DNA from: Motiliproteus sp041586735
GTDB taxonomy: Bacteria; Pseudomonadota; Gammaproteobacteria; Pseudomonadales; Balneatricaceae
Direction of reading: 5' to 3'
Assembly (NCBI GenBank): GCA_041586735.1
Contig: JBFGZQ010000003.1
Span: 62,001-126,000, forward strand
Length of the DNA: 64,000 bases
Shown: in pieces, positions 35,359 through 43,341 of the stretch
Layout: every line of letters begins with the position of its first letter
Numbering within the stretch: position 1 is the stretch's first letter
Notes under the pieces: generated by a model
The model's database searches: none
The model's input: the letters and a program-made list of their open reading frames with translations, nothing else
What the model was told of the DNA's origin: nothing
Translations under genes and position numbers: made by a program

Positions 35359-36266
35359 TGGCGATCTCTGCGCTACTGCCCCAGCAGGTACGCATTGTCG
35401 AGGTCGGCGCCCGTGATGGACTCCAGAATGAGGCCGGCAATGTGGTGGCCACCAGGGTCAAGCTGGAGCTGATCCGCCGCCTGGAACTGGCCGGTGTCCG
35501 CTACATCGAAGCGGCCAGTTTCGTCTCCCCTAAATGGGTACCGCAGATGGGCGATGCCCTGGCGGTGATGACCGGCATCCACCCCCAACCCGGGGTGACC
35601 TACGCGGCCCTGACCCCCAACCTGAAAGGGCTGGAAAGCGCTATCGAGGCGGGTGTTAAAGAGGTAGCGGTGTTTGGCGCCGCCTCCGAGAGCTTCTCGC
35701 AGAAAAACATCAACTGCTCGGTCGCCGAGAGCCTACGGCGTTTTGAAGCGGTGATGCAGCGCGCCCAGGCCGAAAATGTCCGCGTACGCGGCTATGTCTC
35801 GACGGTATTGGGCTGTCCGTACGAAGGTGAAATTGCCCCACAGACAGTAGCCGCAGTGGCCAACACCCTATACCAGATGGGTTGCTACGAGATTTCGCTG
35901 GGCGACACCATCGGCACCGGCACCCCGCTCAAAGCCAAGCGGATGCTGGAAGCAGTGGCTAGGAATATTCCGATGGCAAGCCTTGCGGCCCACTTTCATG
36001 ATACCTACGGTCAGGCGCTATCCAACCTGCTGGCGGTACTCGAAGAGGGACTGGCGGTGATCGATTCTTCTGTGGCCGGACTCGGCGGTTGTCCTTATGC
36101 CAAGGGGGCTTCGGGCAATGTCGCCAGCGAAGATGTCATCTACATGCTCCACGGCATGGGGATCGACACGGGCATCAACCTGGATAAATTGATCGATACC
36201 GGCCACTACATCATGACCCAACTGGGCCGCGAAACCCGCTCCAAAGTCGCCCGCGCCCGCGGCTGA
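35358..36266 (+). CDS. liuE: Hydroxymethylglutaryl-CoA lyase
   Basis: TIM-barrel lyase of 302 aa that cleaves HMG-CoA to acetoacetate and acetyl-CoA, the last step of leucine breakdown. It begins with VRIVEVGARDGLQNEAG, the HMGL signature, and has the GLGGCPYAKGASGNVASEDV segment that contains the conserved C-terminal Cys-Pro. The metal-binding HFHDT motif is near residue 213. The ATG overlaps the liuD stop and GGAGG is 8 nt upstream. The product HMG-CoA is also the precursor used by the mevalonate genes in the right part of the window, but the two loci are not adjacent. Confidence 0.93.
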   Translation: MAISALLPQQVRIVEVGARDGLQNEAGNVVATRVKLELIRRLELAGVRYIEAASFVSPKWVPQMGDALAVMTGIHPQPGVTYAALTPNLKGLESAIEAGVKEVAVFGAASESFSQKNINCSVAESLRRFEAVMQRAQAENVRVRGYVSTVLGCPYEGEIAPQTVAAVANTLYQMGCYEISLGDTIGTGTPLKAKRMLEAVARNIPMASLAAHFHDTYGQALSNLLAVLEEGLAVIDSSVAGLGGCPYAKGASGNVASEDVIYMLHGMGIDTGINLDKLIDTGHYIMTQLGRETRSKVARARG

Positions 36267-36283
36267 TGGTAGCCCCACAGGCT

Positions 36284-36310
36284 GGCGATCGGCACTCAAC
36301 GGCGATCGCC
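36284..36310 (+). terminator. Hairpin after the liu operon
   Basis: GGCGATCG (36284-36291) and CGATCGCC (36303-36310) form an 8-bp perfect stem, 17 bp after liuE. No T tract follows, so it may stabilise the mRNA end or act with Rho. Confidence 0.4.
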
Positions 36311-36438
36311 CAGCTGGGCTATGGATAAAGCCGAATCCCCGTAATCAACTATTCATACGCCGTGACTACTGCAGCCGCGGCCAAATAACGCTAAAATCCA
36401 GCCTACCCTAGCCGCTACCGACCTATCCAAGAGAGACC

Positions 36439-36876
36439 ATGAGCCCACCCCAATCTTCAGCAACACCTCCTCTCGCGTCACTGCCTAGACGATTAGCGGC
36501 GATGCTCTACGATAGTTTATTAATTGCCGCGCTGTGGGTGATCGTGGTCTTTATCGCGGTAGCCATAAACGGTGGCGAGCAAGTCAAGGGGCCGGTATTA
36601 CAAAGCGCCCTATTTATAGCTACCTTTCTGTTTTTCGCCCTGTTTTGGACCTGGAAAGGCCAGACGGTGGGGATGGTGGCCTGGCGTATCCGGGTGCAAA
36701 CCCCGGATGGTCGTCTAATCAGCGGCATGCAGGCGCTACTGCGTTTTTTTAGCGCAGGGGCATCACTGCTCTGCCTAGGTGCCGGCTTCTGGTGGATGCT
36801 GTTCGATAAAAAACAGCTCACCTGGCATGACCGTTATTCCGAGTCCTGCGTGGTGCAACTACCGCCGCGCAGATAA
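36439..36876 (+). CDS. RDD-family membrane protein
   Basis: 145-aa inner-membrane protein of the RDD family. The first hydrophobic helix follows LPRRLAAMLYDSLLIAALWV, with the conserved Arg-Asp-like pair (MLYDSL); a WKGQTVGMVAWRIRV segment matches the conserved second half, and the last helix ends in MLFDKKQLTWHDRYSESCVV. Function of the family is poorly known; some members affect transport. A single gene, convergent with lptG. Confidence 0.82.
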   Translation: MSPPQSSATPPLASLPRRLAAMLYDSLLIAALWVIVVFIAVAINGGEQVKGPVLQSALFIATFLFFALFWTWKGQTVGMVAWRIRVQTPDGRLISGMQALLRFFSAGASLLCLGAGFWWMLFDKKQLTWHDRYSESCVVQLPPRR

Positions 36877-36939
36877 TAGACCGGTGAAACCGGTACGAAT
36901 CTCGCTTAACGCCCCCGAAAAACCAGCCCTTAACGACGC

Positions 36940-38001
36940 TTAACCGCCCCGGCGCAACATCCAGCCACCGGCAAGGGTACAGAGAACAATGGGCGACAAG
37001 ATGGCCACCAGCGGGGGGAAACCGTATACCGTACTGGCAGGCCCGAGCAGATCCTGACTAAACTTAAACACCAAACCGACCAGAATACCCACGAGAACCC
37101 GCTGCCCCATGGTAACCGAACGTAACGATCCAAACACAAACGACACCGCGATCAACACCAATGAAAAGATCGCCAAGGGCTGCAGCAACTTGCTCCATAA
37201 GGCTAACTCATGGGTGGCGGCTTTAAGGTGCTGACCATTCATATATTGATTGAAACGGTATAAGCCTTCGATCGACATATCGCTCGGCTCCATCGACAGC
37301 AGCTCCAGCAACTCCGGTTTCAACTCCGAATCCCAGCGCGCAGTATCCAGGATCTCGACCCGGTTATGGCCCTCTTCAAAATGGGTGGTACGCAGCTGTT
37401 GAAGCTGCCAATGGCCATTCTGGTACAGGGCTTTCTGGGCGAAGCTCGAGGCGACCAGCCGCCGATCTTTATTAAACTCGTACAGGGTCAGACCGTGCAC
37501 CGTACCGTCGCGTTCGATAGCATTAAAATGCATCACCCAATCGCCTTCACGGTGCCAGACACCGTATTGGGTACCTACCGCCCGGCCACCGCCATGCGCT
37601 TTAGCGCGCTCCACCGTCGCCTGTTGACCGGTGACCGGCACGACAAACTCACCGATCAATCCCGCCAACACTACCAGTAAGATCACCGGACGGCTCACCG
37701 ACAGCACTATACGAAATTTACCGACCCCGGCGGCACGCATCACCGTCAACTCGGAACTACTGGCCAGCAGCCCCAGGCCAATCAAACAGCCCACCAGGCA
37801 AGATAACGGTATAAACTCATACACACTGCCGGGAATAGAGAGCAGCACATAGCGCACCGCGATGCCCAGGGTATAACGATCACTCAAGTCCTTGAGTTCA
37901 TCAACAAACGCGAACAGTGCATCGAGACCGATAATCGCTAACAACACGATCAGGCAGGAAAACAGCACCGTCTGGCCGATATACCGGTCCAGTAGCTTCA
38001 T
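36940..38001 (-). CDS. lptG: LPS export ABC permease LptG
   Basis: Inner-membrane permease of the LptB2FGC complex that extracts lipopolysaccharide for transport to the outer membrane, 353 aa. LptG features: MKLLDRYIGQTVL start, helices 1-3 in residues about 10-110, a periplasmic jellyroll domain (about 130-270) and three C-terminal helices. ATG 38001 has GGAG upstream and overlaps the lptF stop (ATGA). It is the second gene of the two-gene operon. Confidence 0.93.
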   Translation of the reverse strand: MKLLDRYIGQTVLFSCLIVLLAIIGLDALFAFVDELKDLSDRYTLGIAVRYVLLSIPGSVYEFIPLSCLVGCLIGLGLLASSSELTVMRAAGVGKFRIVLSVSRPVILLVVLAGLIGEFVVPVTGQQATVERAKAHGGGRAVGTQYGVWHREGDWVMHFNAIERDGTVHGLTLYEFNKDRRLVASSFAQKALYQNGHWQLQQLRTTHFEEGHNRVEILDTARWDSELKPELLELLSMEPSDMSIEGLYRFNQYMNGQHLKAATHELALWSKLLQPLAIFSLVLIAVSFVFGSLRSVTMGQRVLVGILVGLVFKFSQDLLGPASTVYGFPPLVAILSPIVLCTLAGGWMLRRGG

Positions 38002-39125
38002 TTGACACTCCTTCCGGGAATCGGCAGCCACAGCCAGATAACACTCAGCAGCCGGCGCCAGAACCTGCCGGTGAAGTGCAGATTAAAAGCGATAACAGCA
38101 AACAACAGGTGGACCGACCAGAACCGCAGCACCGCTCCAGATTCACCTTCATCCATACCGCTACGAGCGCTGGTCAGCAGCGCCAGGTAGGTTAAATAGA
38201 GCAGAATCGACGGCAACAACCGGGCGTAACGCCCCTGCCGCGGACTGACTTTACTTAGAGGTACCGCCAACAGCGCCACCATAATACAGAGGATCGGTAG
38301 TGACATCCGCCAGTGCAGCTGGGCGCGGTACTCATAGCCCTCGTTACCCCACAACGCCGCAGTGGGTAACACTTCAATCTCGGTAACCTGCTCGCGCACC
38401 TGAGATTGCTGCAGCCGGACACCGTACTCCTCAAAACTGATCATTCGAAAATTGGCCTGCCCTGGCACGCCCTCATAGCGATAACCGTTTTGGAGCAATA
38501 AAAACCGACTGCGGGTTTGCAGATCCATGTACTGGCGTCCCGCTTCGGCAACCACAATGCCGAGCTGGTCTCCCGTGCGGGTCTTCATCTGTTCTGAGAG
38601 AAAGATATCACGCAGTTCGGTGCGATTATTGGTCAGCTCCCCGACATAGGAAACCCGGCCTTTACTGGGCAGTTTCTGGAATCGGCCTTCGATCAACACA
38701 TCGAATTCGGTCATCGATTCTTGCTGGTTCAACAGGTTTTTAACCTGCCCCGCTCCCCAAGGGGTAATCCAGAAACTCAAACAGGCCACCAACACCGCTA
38801 CCAACGCAGCAGGCCCAAGGGTCAACCATTGCAAGCGATGATCACTCATCCCGCAGGCACTCAGCGTGGTGATCTCATTTTCCAGATAAAGTCGACCGTA
38901 ACTGAGCAAAATACCCAGGAACAATCCCAGCGGCAGGATCAACTCCAGGAAGCCCGGAATTCGATAACTGATCAGCAACAACAAGATCTCGGCAGCCACT
39001 TTGCCTTCTGCGGCGTTGCCCAAATACTTGATAAACCGGCCGCTCATAATAATGAGCAATAAGACGCCGGTGACCGCAGTCATACTGACCAGGACTTCCT
39101 TGGTGAGGTAGCGAAAAATAATCAC
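37998..39125 (-). CDS. lptF: LPS export ABC permease LptF
   Basis: Permease partner of LptG, 375 aa, with N-terminal membrane helices (IIFRYLTKEVLVSMTAVTGVLLLI), a periplasmic domain of about residues 130-260, and C-terminal helices with SKVSPRQGRYARLLPSILLYL. It is transcribed divergently from pepA, with 174 bp between starts; this lptF/pepA divergence is standard in gammaproteobacteria. The stop overlaps the lptG start, giving coupled synthesis of the two subunits. Confidence 0.93.
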   Translation of the reverse strand: MIIFRYLTKEVLVSMTAVTGVLLLIIMSGRFIKYLGNAAEGKVAAEILLLLISYRIPGFLELILPLGLFLGILLSYGRLYLENEITTLSACGMSDHRLQWLTLGPAALVAVLVACLSFWITPWGAGQVKNLLNQQESMTEFDVLIEGRFQKLPSKGRVSYVGELTNNRTELRDIFLSEQMKTRTGDQLGIVVAEAGRQYMDLQTRSRFLLLQNGYRYEGVPGQANFRMISFEEYGVRLQQSQVREQVTEIEVLPTAALWGNEGYEYRAQLHWRMSLPILCIMVALLAVPLSKVSPRQGRYARLLPSILLYLTYLALLTSARSGMDEGESGAVLRFWSVHLLFAVIAFNLHFTGRFWRRLLSVIWLWLPIPGRSVK

Positions 39126-39299
39126 CGAAGGGCGATCCTCTCTATTAGGGTGGTAGGAAGATTAAATAAAGCTCGCGGATGAGCTCTGCAAACGAAGTAA
39201 AATTATCGTAAACTCTCGGCCATTCGGACGCCGATTCGGTTACTTTCTGAATCGGCGGCATTATCCCTTAAAGCCCAGACGATGTCTTGTGGAGCAGTT

Positions 39300-40850
39300 A
39301 TGGAATTTCAGATTTCAAGTGATGCGTTACCCCAATTAACCAGCGCCTGTGTAGTGGTCGGCGTCAGTGAAGGCGGTCAACTGTCTCCTGCTGCACAGCA
39401 GCTCGACAGCGCTTGCAACGGTTACCTGAGTGCGGTGATCGCCGCCGGAGATATTCGTGGCAAAAGCGGTGATACGCTACTATTGCAACAACTTAGCGGT
39501 ATCGCCGCCAAGCGGGTGCTGCTGGTGGGCCTCGGCAAAGCCGATGAACGCAATGATAATAACTTTAAGAAAATCGTAACCGCCGCACTGACCGCCCTTA
39601 AAGCGGTTCGGGTCACCGAGTTCGCTGTCGCCTTTGACGCCAGCGCCGTTAACGATCGTGACTGTTATTGGCGCAGCCGCATCCTCGCGGAAACCCTGGC
39701 GGCGGGGCTGTATCAATTCGACCAATTAAAAAGCAAACCTTCGGACCAGGTCGAATTCGAGACCATCCAGATCCTGCTTGCCGAAGAGGATGTGGAAACC
39801 GGCGAGATCGCCATTCTTGACGCCTCGGCCATCGCCAATGGGGTAGCGACAGCTCGCGATCTGGGCAATCTGCCCGGCAACATCTGCACCCCCACGTATC
39901 TGGCCGAGCAGGCGCAAGAGCTGGCCGACGAGTATGACTGTATCGATATCGATATTGTTAACGAAATGCAGATGGAGGAACTCGGCATGGGAGCCCTGCT
40001 GTCGGTGGCCGCAGGTTCCGAGCAGGAAGCCAAGTTGATCGTACTCCATTATCAGGGTGCGAATGCCGATGACAAGCCTCATGTACTGGTCGGCAAAGGG
40101 ATCACCTTCGATTCGGGTGGCATCAGCCTCAAACCCGGCGAGGCCATGGATGAGATGAAGTACGACATGTGCGGTGCCGCCAGTGTCCTGGGCACCATGA
40201 CCGCGATCGCCGAACTGGGACTGGACCTGAATATCGTCGCGATCATCGCCGCGGCAGAAAACATGCCTAGCGGCTTTGCCACCAAACCTGGCGATATCGT
40301 GACTACGATGTCTGGCCAAACAGTTGAAATCCTCAATACCGATGCCGAAGGCCGACTGGTACTCTGCGATGCGCTGACCTACGCCGAGCGTTTTGAGCCC
40401 GCCAGTGTTATCGATATCGCCACCCTGACTGGTGCCTGTATCATCGCCCTGGGCCATAAAACCAACGCCTTGCTAAGCAATAACGAAGCCTTAGCCAGCA
40501 AGCTGCTGGCCGCCTCCGACTACAGCACCGACCGCGCCTGGCCTCTGCCACTCTGGGATGAGTATCAGGAACAACTGGACAGCAACTTCGCCGATATGGC
40601 GAATATCGGTGGCCGCCCAGCCGGAACGATCACCGCTGCCTGCTTCCTGTCACGCTTCGCCAAGAAATTCGCTTGGGCACACCTGGATATCGCCGGTACC
40701 GCCTGGGTTAGCGGTAAACAGAAAGGCGCAACCGGCCGCTGCGTACCACTGCTCACCCAGTACCTGATCGATCTGGCGACCGACACCGAAGATAACACCG
40801 ACGCCTGCTGCCAAGAGGGTAACTGCGACGGCCATGACAGCAACGCCTAA
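39300..40850 (+). CDS. pepA: Leucyl aminopeptidase, PepA family (M17)
   Basis: Two-metal cytosolic aminopeptidase of 516 aa. The C-terminal catalytic domain shows VGKGITFDSGGISLKPG and the M17 signature NTDAEGRL, plus the metal-binding DMCGAA segment. The N-terminal domain covers about residues 1-170. In E. coli PepA also binds DNA for plasmid resolution and regulation. GGAG lies 5 nt before ATG 39300; an earlier in-frame start (39282) has no such site. holC follows after 3 bp. Confidence 0.93.
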   Translation: MEFQISSDALPQLTSACVVVGVSEGGQLSPAAQQLDSACNGYLSAVIAAGDIRGKSGDTLLLQQLSGIAAKRVLLVGLGKADERNDNNFKKIVTAALTALKAVRVTEFAVAFDASAVNDRDCYWRSRILAETLAAGLYQFDQLKSKPSDQVEFETIQILLAEEDVETGEIAILDASAIANGVATARDLGNLPGNICTPTYLAEQAQELADEYDCIDIDIVNEMQMEELGMGALLSVAAGSEQEAKLIVLHYQGANADDKPHVLVGKGITFDSGGISLKPGEAMDEMKYDMCGAASVLGTMTAIAELGLDLNIVAIIAAAENMPSGFATKPGDIVTTMSGQTVEILNTDAEGRLVLCDALTYAERFEPASVIDIATLTGACIIALGHKTNALLSNNEALASKLLAASDYSTDRAWPLPLWDEYQEQLDSNFADMANIGGRPAGTITAACFLSRFAKKFAWAHLDIAGTAWVSGKQKGATGRCVPLLTQYLIDLATDTEDNTDACCQEGNCDGHDSNA

Positions 40851-40853
40851 GCC

Positions 40854-41279
40854 ATGCCCCGTAGCGACTTTTATGTGTTAGCCACGGACAATCCCCAAGC
40901 TCGGCGTCACTTTCTTTGCAAGGTACTGGAGAAAGTGCACCGCTTGGGACACCGGATCTATATCCGTACCAGCGATGAAACCAGCGCCCGGCAGCTGGAC
41001 GAGCTGCTATGGGAGTTTCGCGCGGAGGCGTTCCTGCCCCACAGCCTGATCGCCGAACAGCTCGATTCGGCGATCGAGATCGGTTACGGCGATAGCCTGC
41101 CTCAGCACCGCGATGTGTTCGTCAACCTAGAACTGGACGTTGCCGACACCGCGCTGCAATTTGCACGCATCATTGAGGTCGTGGTCCAGGATCAACGCAT
41201 CCTGGATGCGACCCGATCGAATTACCGCCGCTACCAGCAGCAAGGCTATGAGATCCGGATGAATGATATGCGTAGCTAG
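40854..41279 (+). CDS. holC: DNA polymerase III chi subunit
   Basis: Clamp-loader accessory protein of 141 aa that links SSB to the polymerase III holoenzyme through the psi subunit. It begins SDFYVLATDNPQARRHFLCKVLEKVHRLGHRIYIRTSD, matching the HolC fold, and contains LWEFRAEAFLPHSLI near residue 45. It is located 3 bp after pepA, the common gammaproteobacterial order pepA-holC-(valS). Here a CHASE-GGDEF gene is interposed before valS. Confidence 0.9.
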   Translation: MPRSDFYVLATDNPQARRHFLCKVLEKVHRLGHRIYIRTSDETSARQLDELLWEFRAEAFLPHSLIAEQLDSAIEIGYGDSLPQHRDVFVNLELDVADTALQFARIIEVVVQDQRILDATRSNYRRYQQQGYEIRMNDMRS

Positions 41280-41313
41280 GTGGTTATCGGGGTTGGCCGC
41301 GCGGTAACGTGGC

Positions 41314-42918
41314 TTAACCCATTCTCTCAGGATTGGTGGCCAACTCGGCAAGGTCTGTAGCAGGTCTCTGTGCTAGCGGATAGTCGACAGGCTGTTTATG
41401 ACTGTACATCCGCTCATCGCTGATATGCAGCAAGGCTTCCAGATCATTCGCATCATCCGGATAGAGCGCGCTACCGATGCTGCCACCGATCAGCAGTGCG
41501 GGCTCTGCGATAGCGAAGGGCTGATCAAAAATAGCCAGAATCTTAGCCGATACCTGCCGTAATGCATGACCATCGTCTAATTCAGGCAGCAGAATCACAA
41601 ATTCATCGCCATGAATGCGGGCCGCGGTATCTTCAGCTCGCAACACCGTTGTTAATCTCGTCGCGATCTCGACCAATGCTCGGTCGCCAATCTGGTGTCC
41701 CAGGCTATCGTTAATCTGTTTAAATTTATTAATATCCAGATAGCAGATACCAACCTTGCCGTTCGAGCGATCAGCCATGCGCATGGCCTGTTCGGCGCGA
41801 TCGAGCAAGAGGTTGATATTGGGAAGGCGGGTCAAGGTATCAAAATTGGCTTTATGGTAAAGCTGTTGTTGCTCCTCAATGACACGAGACTTGCGCAACG
41901 AATATTGTTTAACCAGGTGCGCGCCATAAAAGCACAGCAAGGTGCCGCTAAAAAATACCAGTATCAGCCAAATACTACTCAGATCCGACCCGCGCACCAG
42001 GGTGGTCAACGTCAACTCAAAAGGCTGAGAGCGATTATTGAGCACCGCCACATACTGAAGCGTACGAAGATCGGTAAGCCAGTGCACCGCACTGGCATCC
42101 TGAGCAGACCCGCTCAGCATCCAGCCATCCGCCCCTGCTGACGCCTGCGGGTAGGCCAAACGGATGCGGTAACGATCCTGGTGCTGCAGCCAACGGGGCA
42201 ACAGATCAACAACCCGGATAACCAACAGCGCCATCTCCTGTGCCTGCAGCGCCGACAGATCCTCCTCGCCGCCGGTTGTCGACACCGGACCGCTCACCGG
42301 GCGATAGATCACATAGCCCAAACCGCCTTCGAGCAACTCAAAGGGACTGGAAGCCACGGCACGAGGTGCCGTTAGGGACTGATTCGCGGCGTCAAAATGC
42401 ATCTTTGAGGTACTTCCTAGATCCAGGCCCAATACCGGCATGGTCGCTGCAGACTCGGGTTCAATAAAGCGAATAGGGTAATAAAAGGGACGTTCAGCCA
42501 GCGCCCGCAGCTGACGGCTAGCCTCGTAATCAAAACCGTGGATCGAAAAATCTCGATAGCCTTGAGCCTGCATCGACCGCTCGAACACGTCACGCTCGGC
42601 GTGCACAACCCGAGTCGCGATCTCAAACATATAGATCTCAGGGTAGAGCTGGCGTAAACCCCGAGCATAGGCGCGGATCTGGCGATCGTCATGCTCCTGG
42701 ACAATGGCAATAACATTAACAAAACCTTCCAGCGCCAACTCAAAGGTAGCTGCTCGGGCTTCCATCTCACGCAGGGCCTGCTTGGACATAGCGTCGAAGG
42801 CCTGTTGCACATGGCCAAACGCTATGATTAAGGCCAGCAGTAATGCCGCCAGAGGCCCCAGCACATAGAATAAAGCCAGGTAAAAAGGCGAGAGATGACT
42901 ATCGAGGCTGCGATCCAT
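41314..42918 (-). CDS. Membrane diguanylate-cyclase-like protein with CHASE sensor
   Basis: 534-aa signalling protein. An N-terminal membrane helix precedes a periplasmic CHASE-type sensor domain (about residues 65-260; EIYMFEIATRVVHAERDVFE...GFDYE), then a second membrane helix near residues 315-335 and a C-terminal GGDEF domain (from about residue 350). The active-site motif reads HGDEF, with the first Gly replaced by His, and an RAED inhibitory site lies five residues upstream. It probably makes cyclic di-GMP, but the altered motif could reduce or remove activity. It lies between holC and valS on the opposite strand, interrupting an otherwise conserved order. Confidence 0.87.
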   Translation of the reverse strand: MDRSLDSHLSPFYLALFYVLGPLAALLLALIIAFGHVQQAFDAMSKQALREMEARAATFELALEGFVNVIAIVQEHDDRQIRAYARGLRQLYPEIYMFEIATRVVHAERDVFERSMQAQGYRDFSIHGFDYEASRQLRALAERPFYYPIRFIEPESAATMPVLGLDLGSTSKMHFDAANQSLTAPRAVASSPFELLEGGLGYVIYRPVSGPVSTTGGEEDLSALQAQEMALLVIRVVDLLPRWLQHQDRYRIRLAYPQASAGADGWMLSGSAQDASAVHWLTDLRTLQYVAVLNNRSQPFELTLTTLVRGSDLSSIWLILVFFSGTLLCFYGAHLVKQYSLRKSRVIEEQQQLYHKANFDTLTRLPNINLLLDRAEQAMRMADRSNGKVGICYLDINKFKQINDSLGHQIGDRALVEIATRLTTVLRAEDTAARIHGDEFVILLPELDDGHALRQVSAKILAIFDQPFAIAEPALLIGGSIGSALYPDDANDLEALLHISDERMYSHKQPVDYPLAQRPATDLAELATNPERMG

Positions 42919-43341
42919 GCAGAATTAATCCTTATTGCAATTGCGAAAACGCGGGGCAGCACCGACTTACTCGCCAAGATTAGACAGCCGTAGCGCCAGC
43001 TCGGTGAGGGCCGCTGCTTCAACAGTGAGTCATAGCCAACCGCACTGCGAGATCGCGCACGTTAATGTCCTCTATCTAATGTAGACTTTTATACTCAATA
43101 TTGCATTCTAGCCAACGGCAACCCGACTATCTGTAGGATAATTTCTTATTAGTTCTTCTAGGGATTTAGCAAGCATCAGTGGTTGATCCACAATCGACCT
43201 ACACCCACCCTCAGCCGCTGTGTATAATCGACCGATTCGGCGGCAGGCACTGCTATTTTTGGGCTCCCAGTTTGTGGGCCCTAGTGCCAACCCGGCCCTC
43301 TCCCTTTCTGACAGCTGCTAACGAGTTCAAATAATCCCGCT
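42919..43341 (+). promoter_or_regulatory. valS upstream region with extended -10 promoter
   Basis: This 423-bp gap has no gene. TGTGTATAAT gives an extended -10 with TATAAT at 43223-43228, 113 bp before valS; its -35 region is poor. A T5 run and a GC-rich imperfect hairpin lie near 43256-43281 in the long leader. No T-box or leader peptide of Val codons was recognised. Confidence 0.5.

Noticed and set aside
39726..40457. 243-residue minus-strand frame
   Set aside because: Antisense to pepA, which carries the M17 signature.
43256..43281. Hairpin with T5 run in the valS leader as a T-box or attenuator
   Set aside because: The T run precedes rather than follows the stem, there is no T-box consensus, and gammaproteobacteria do not generally use T-boxes.
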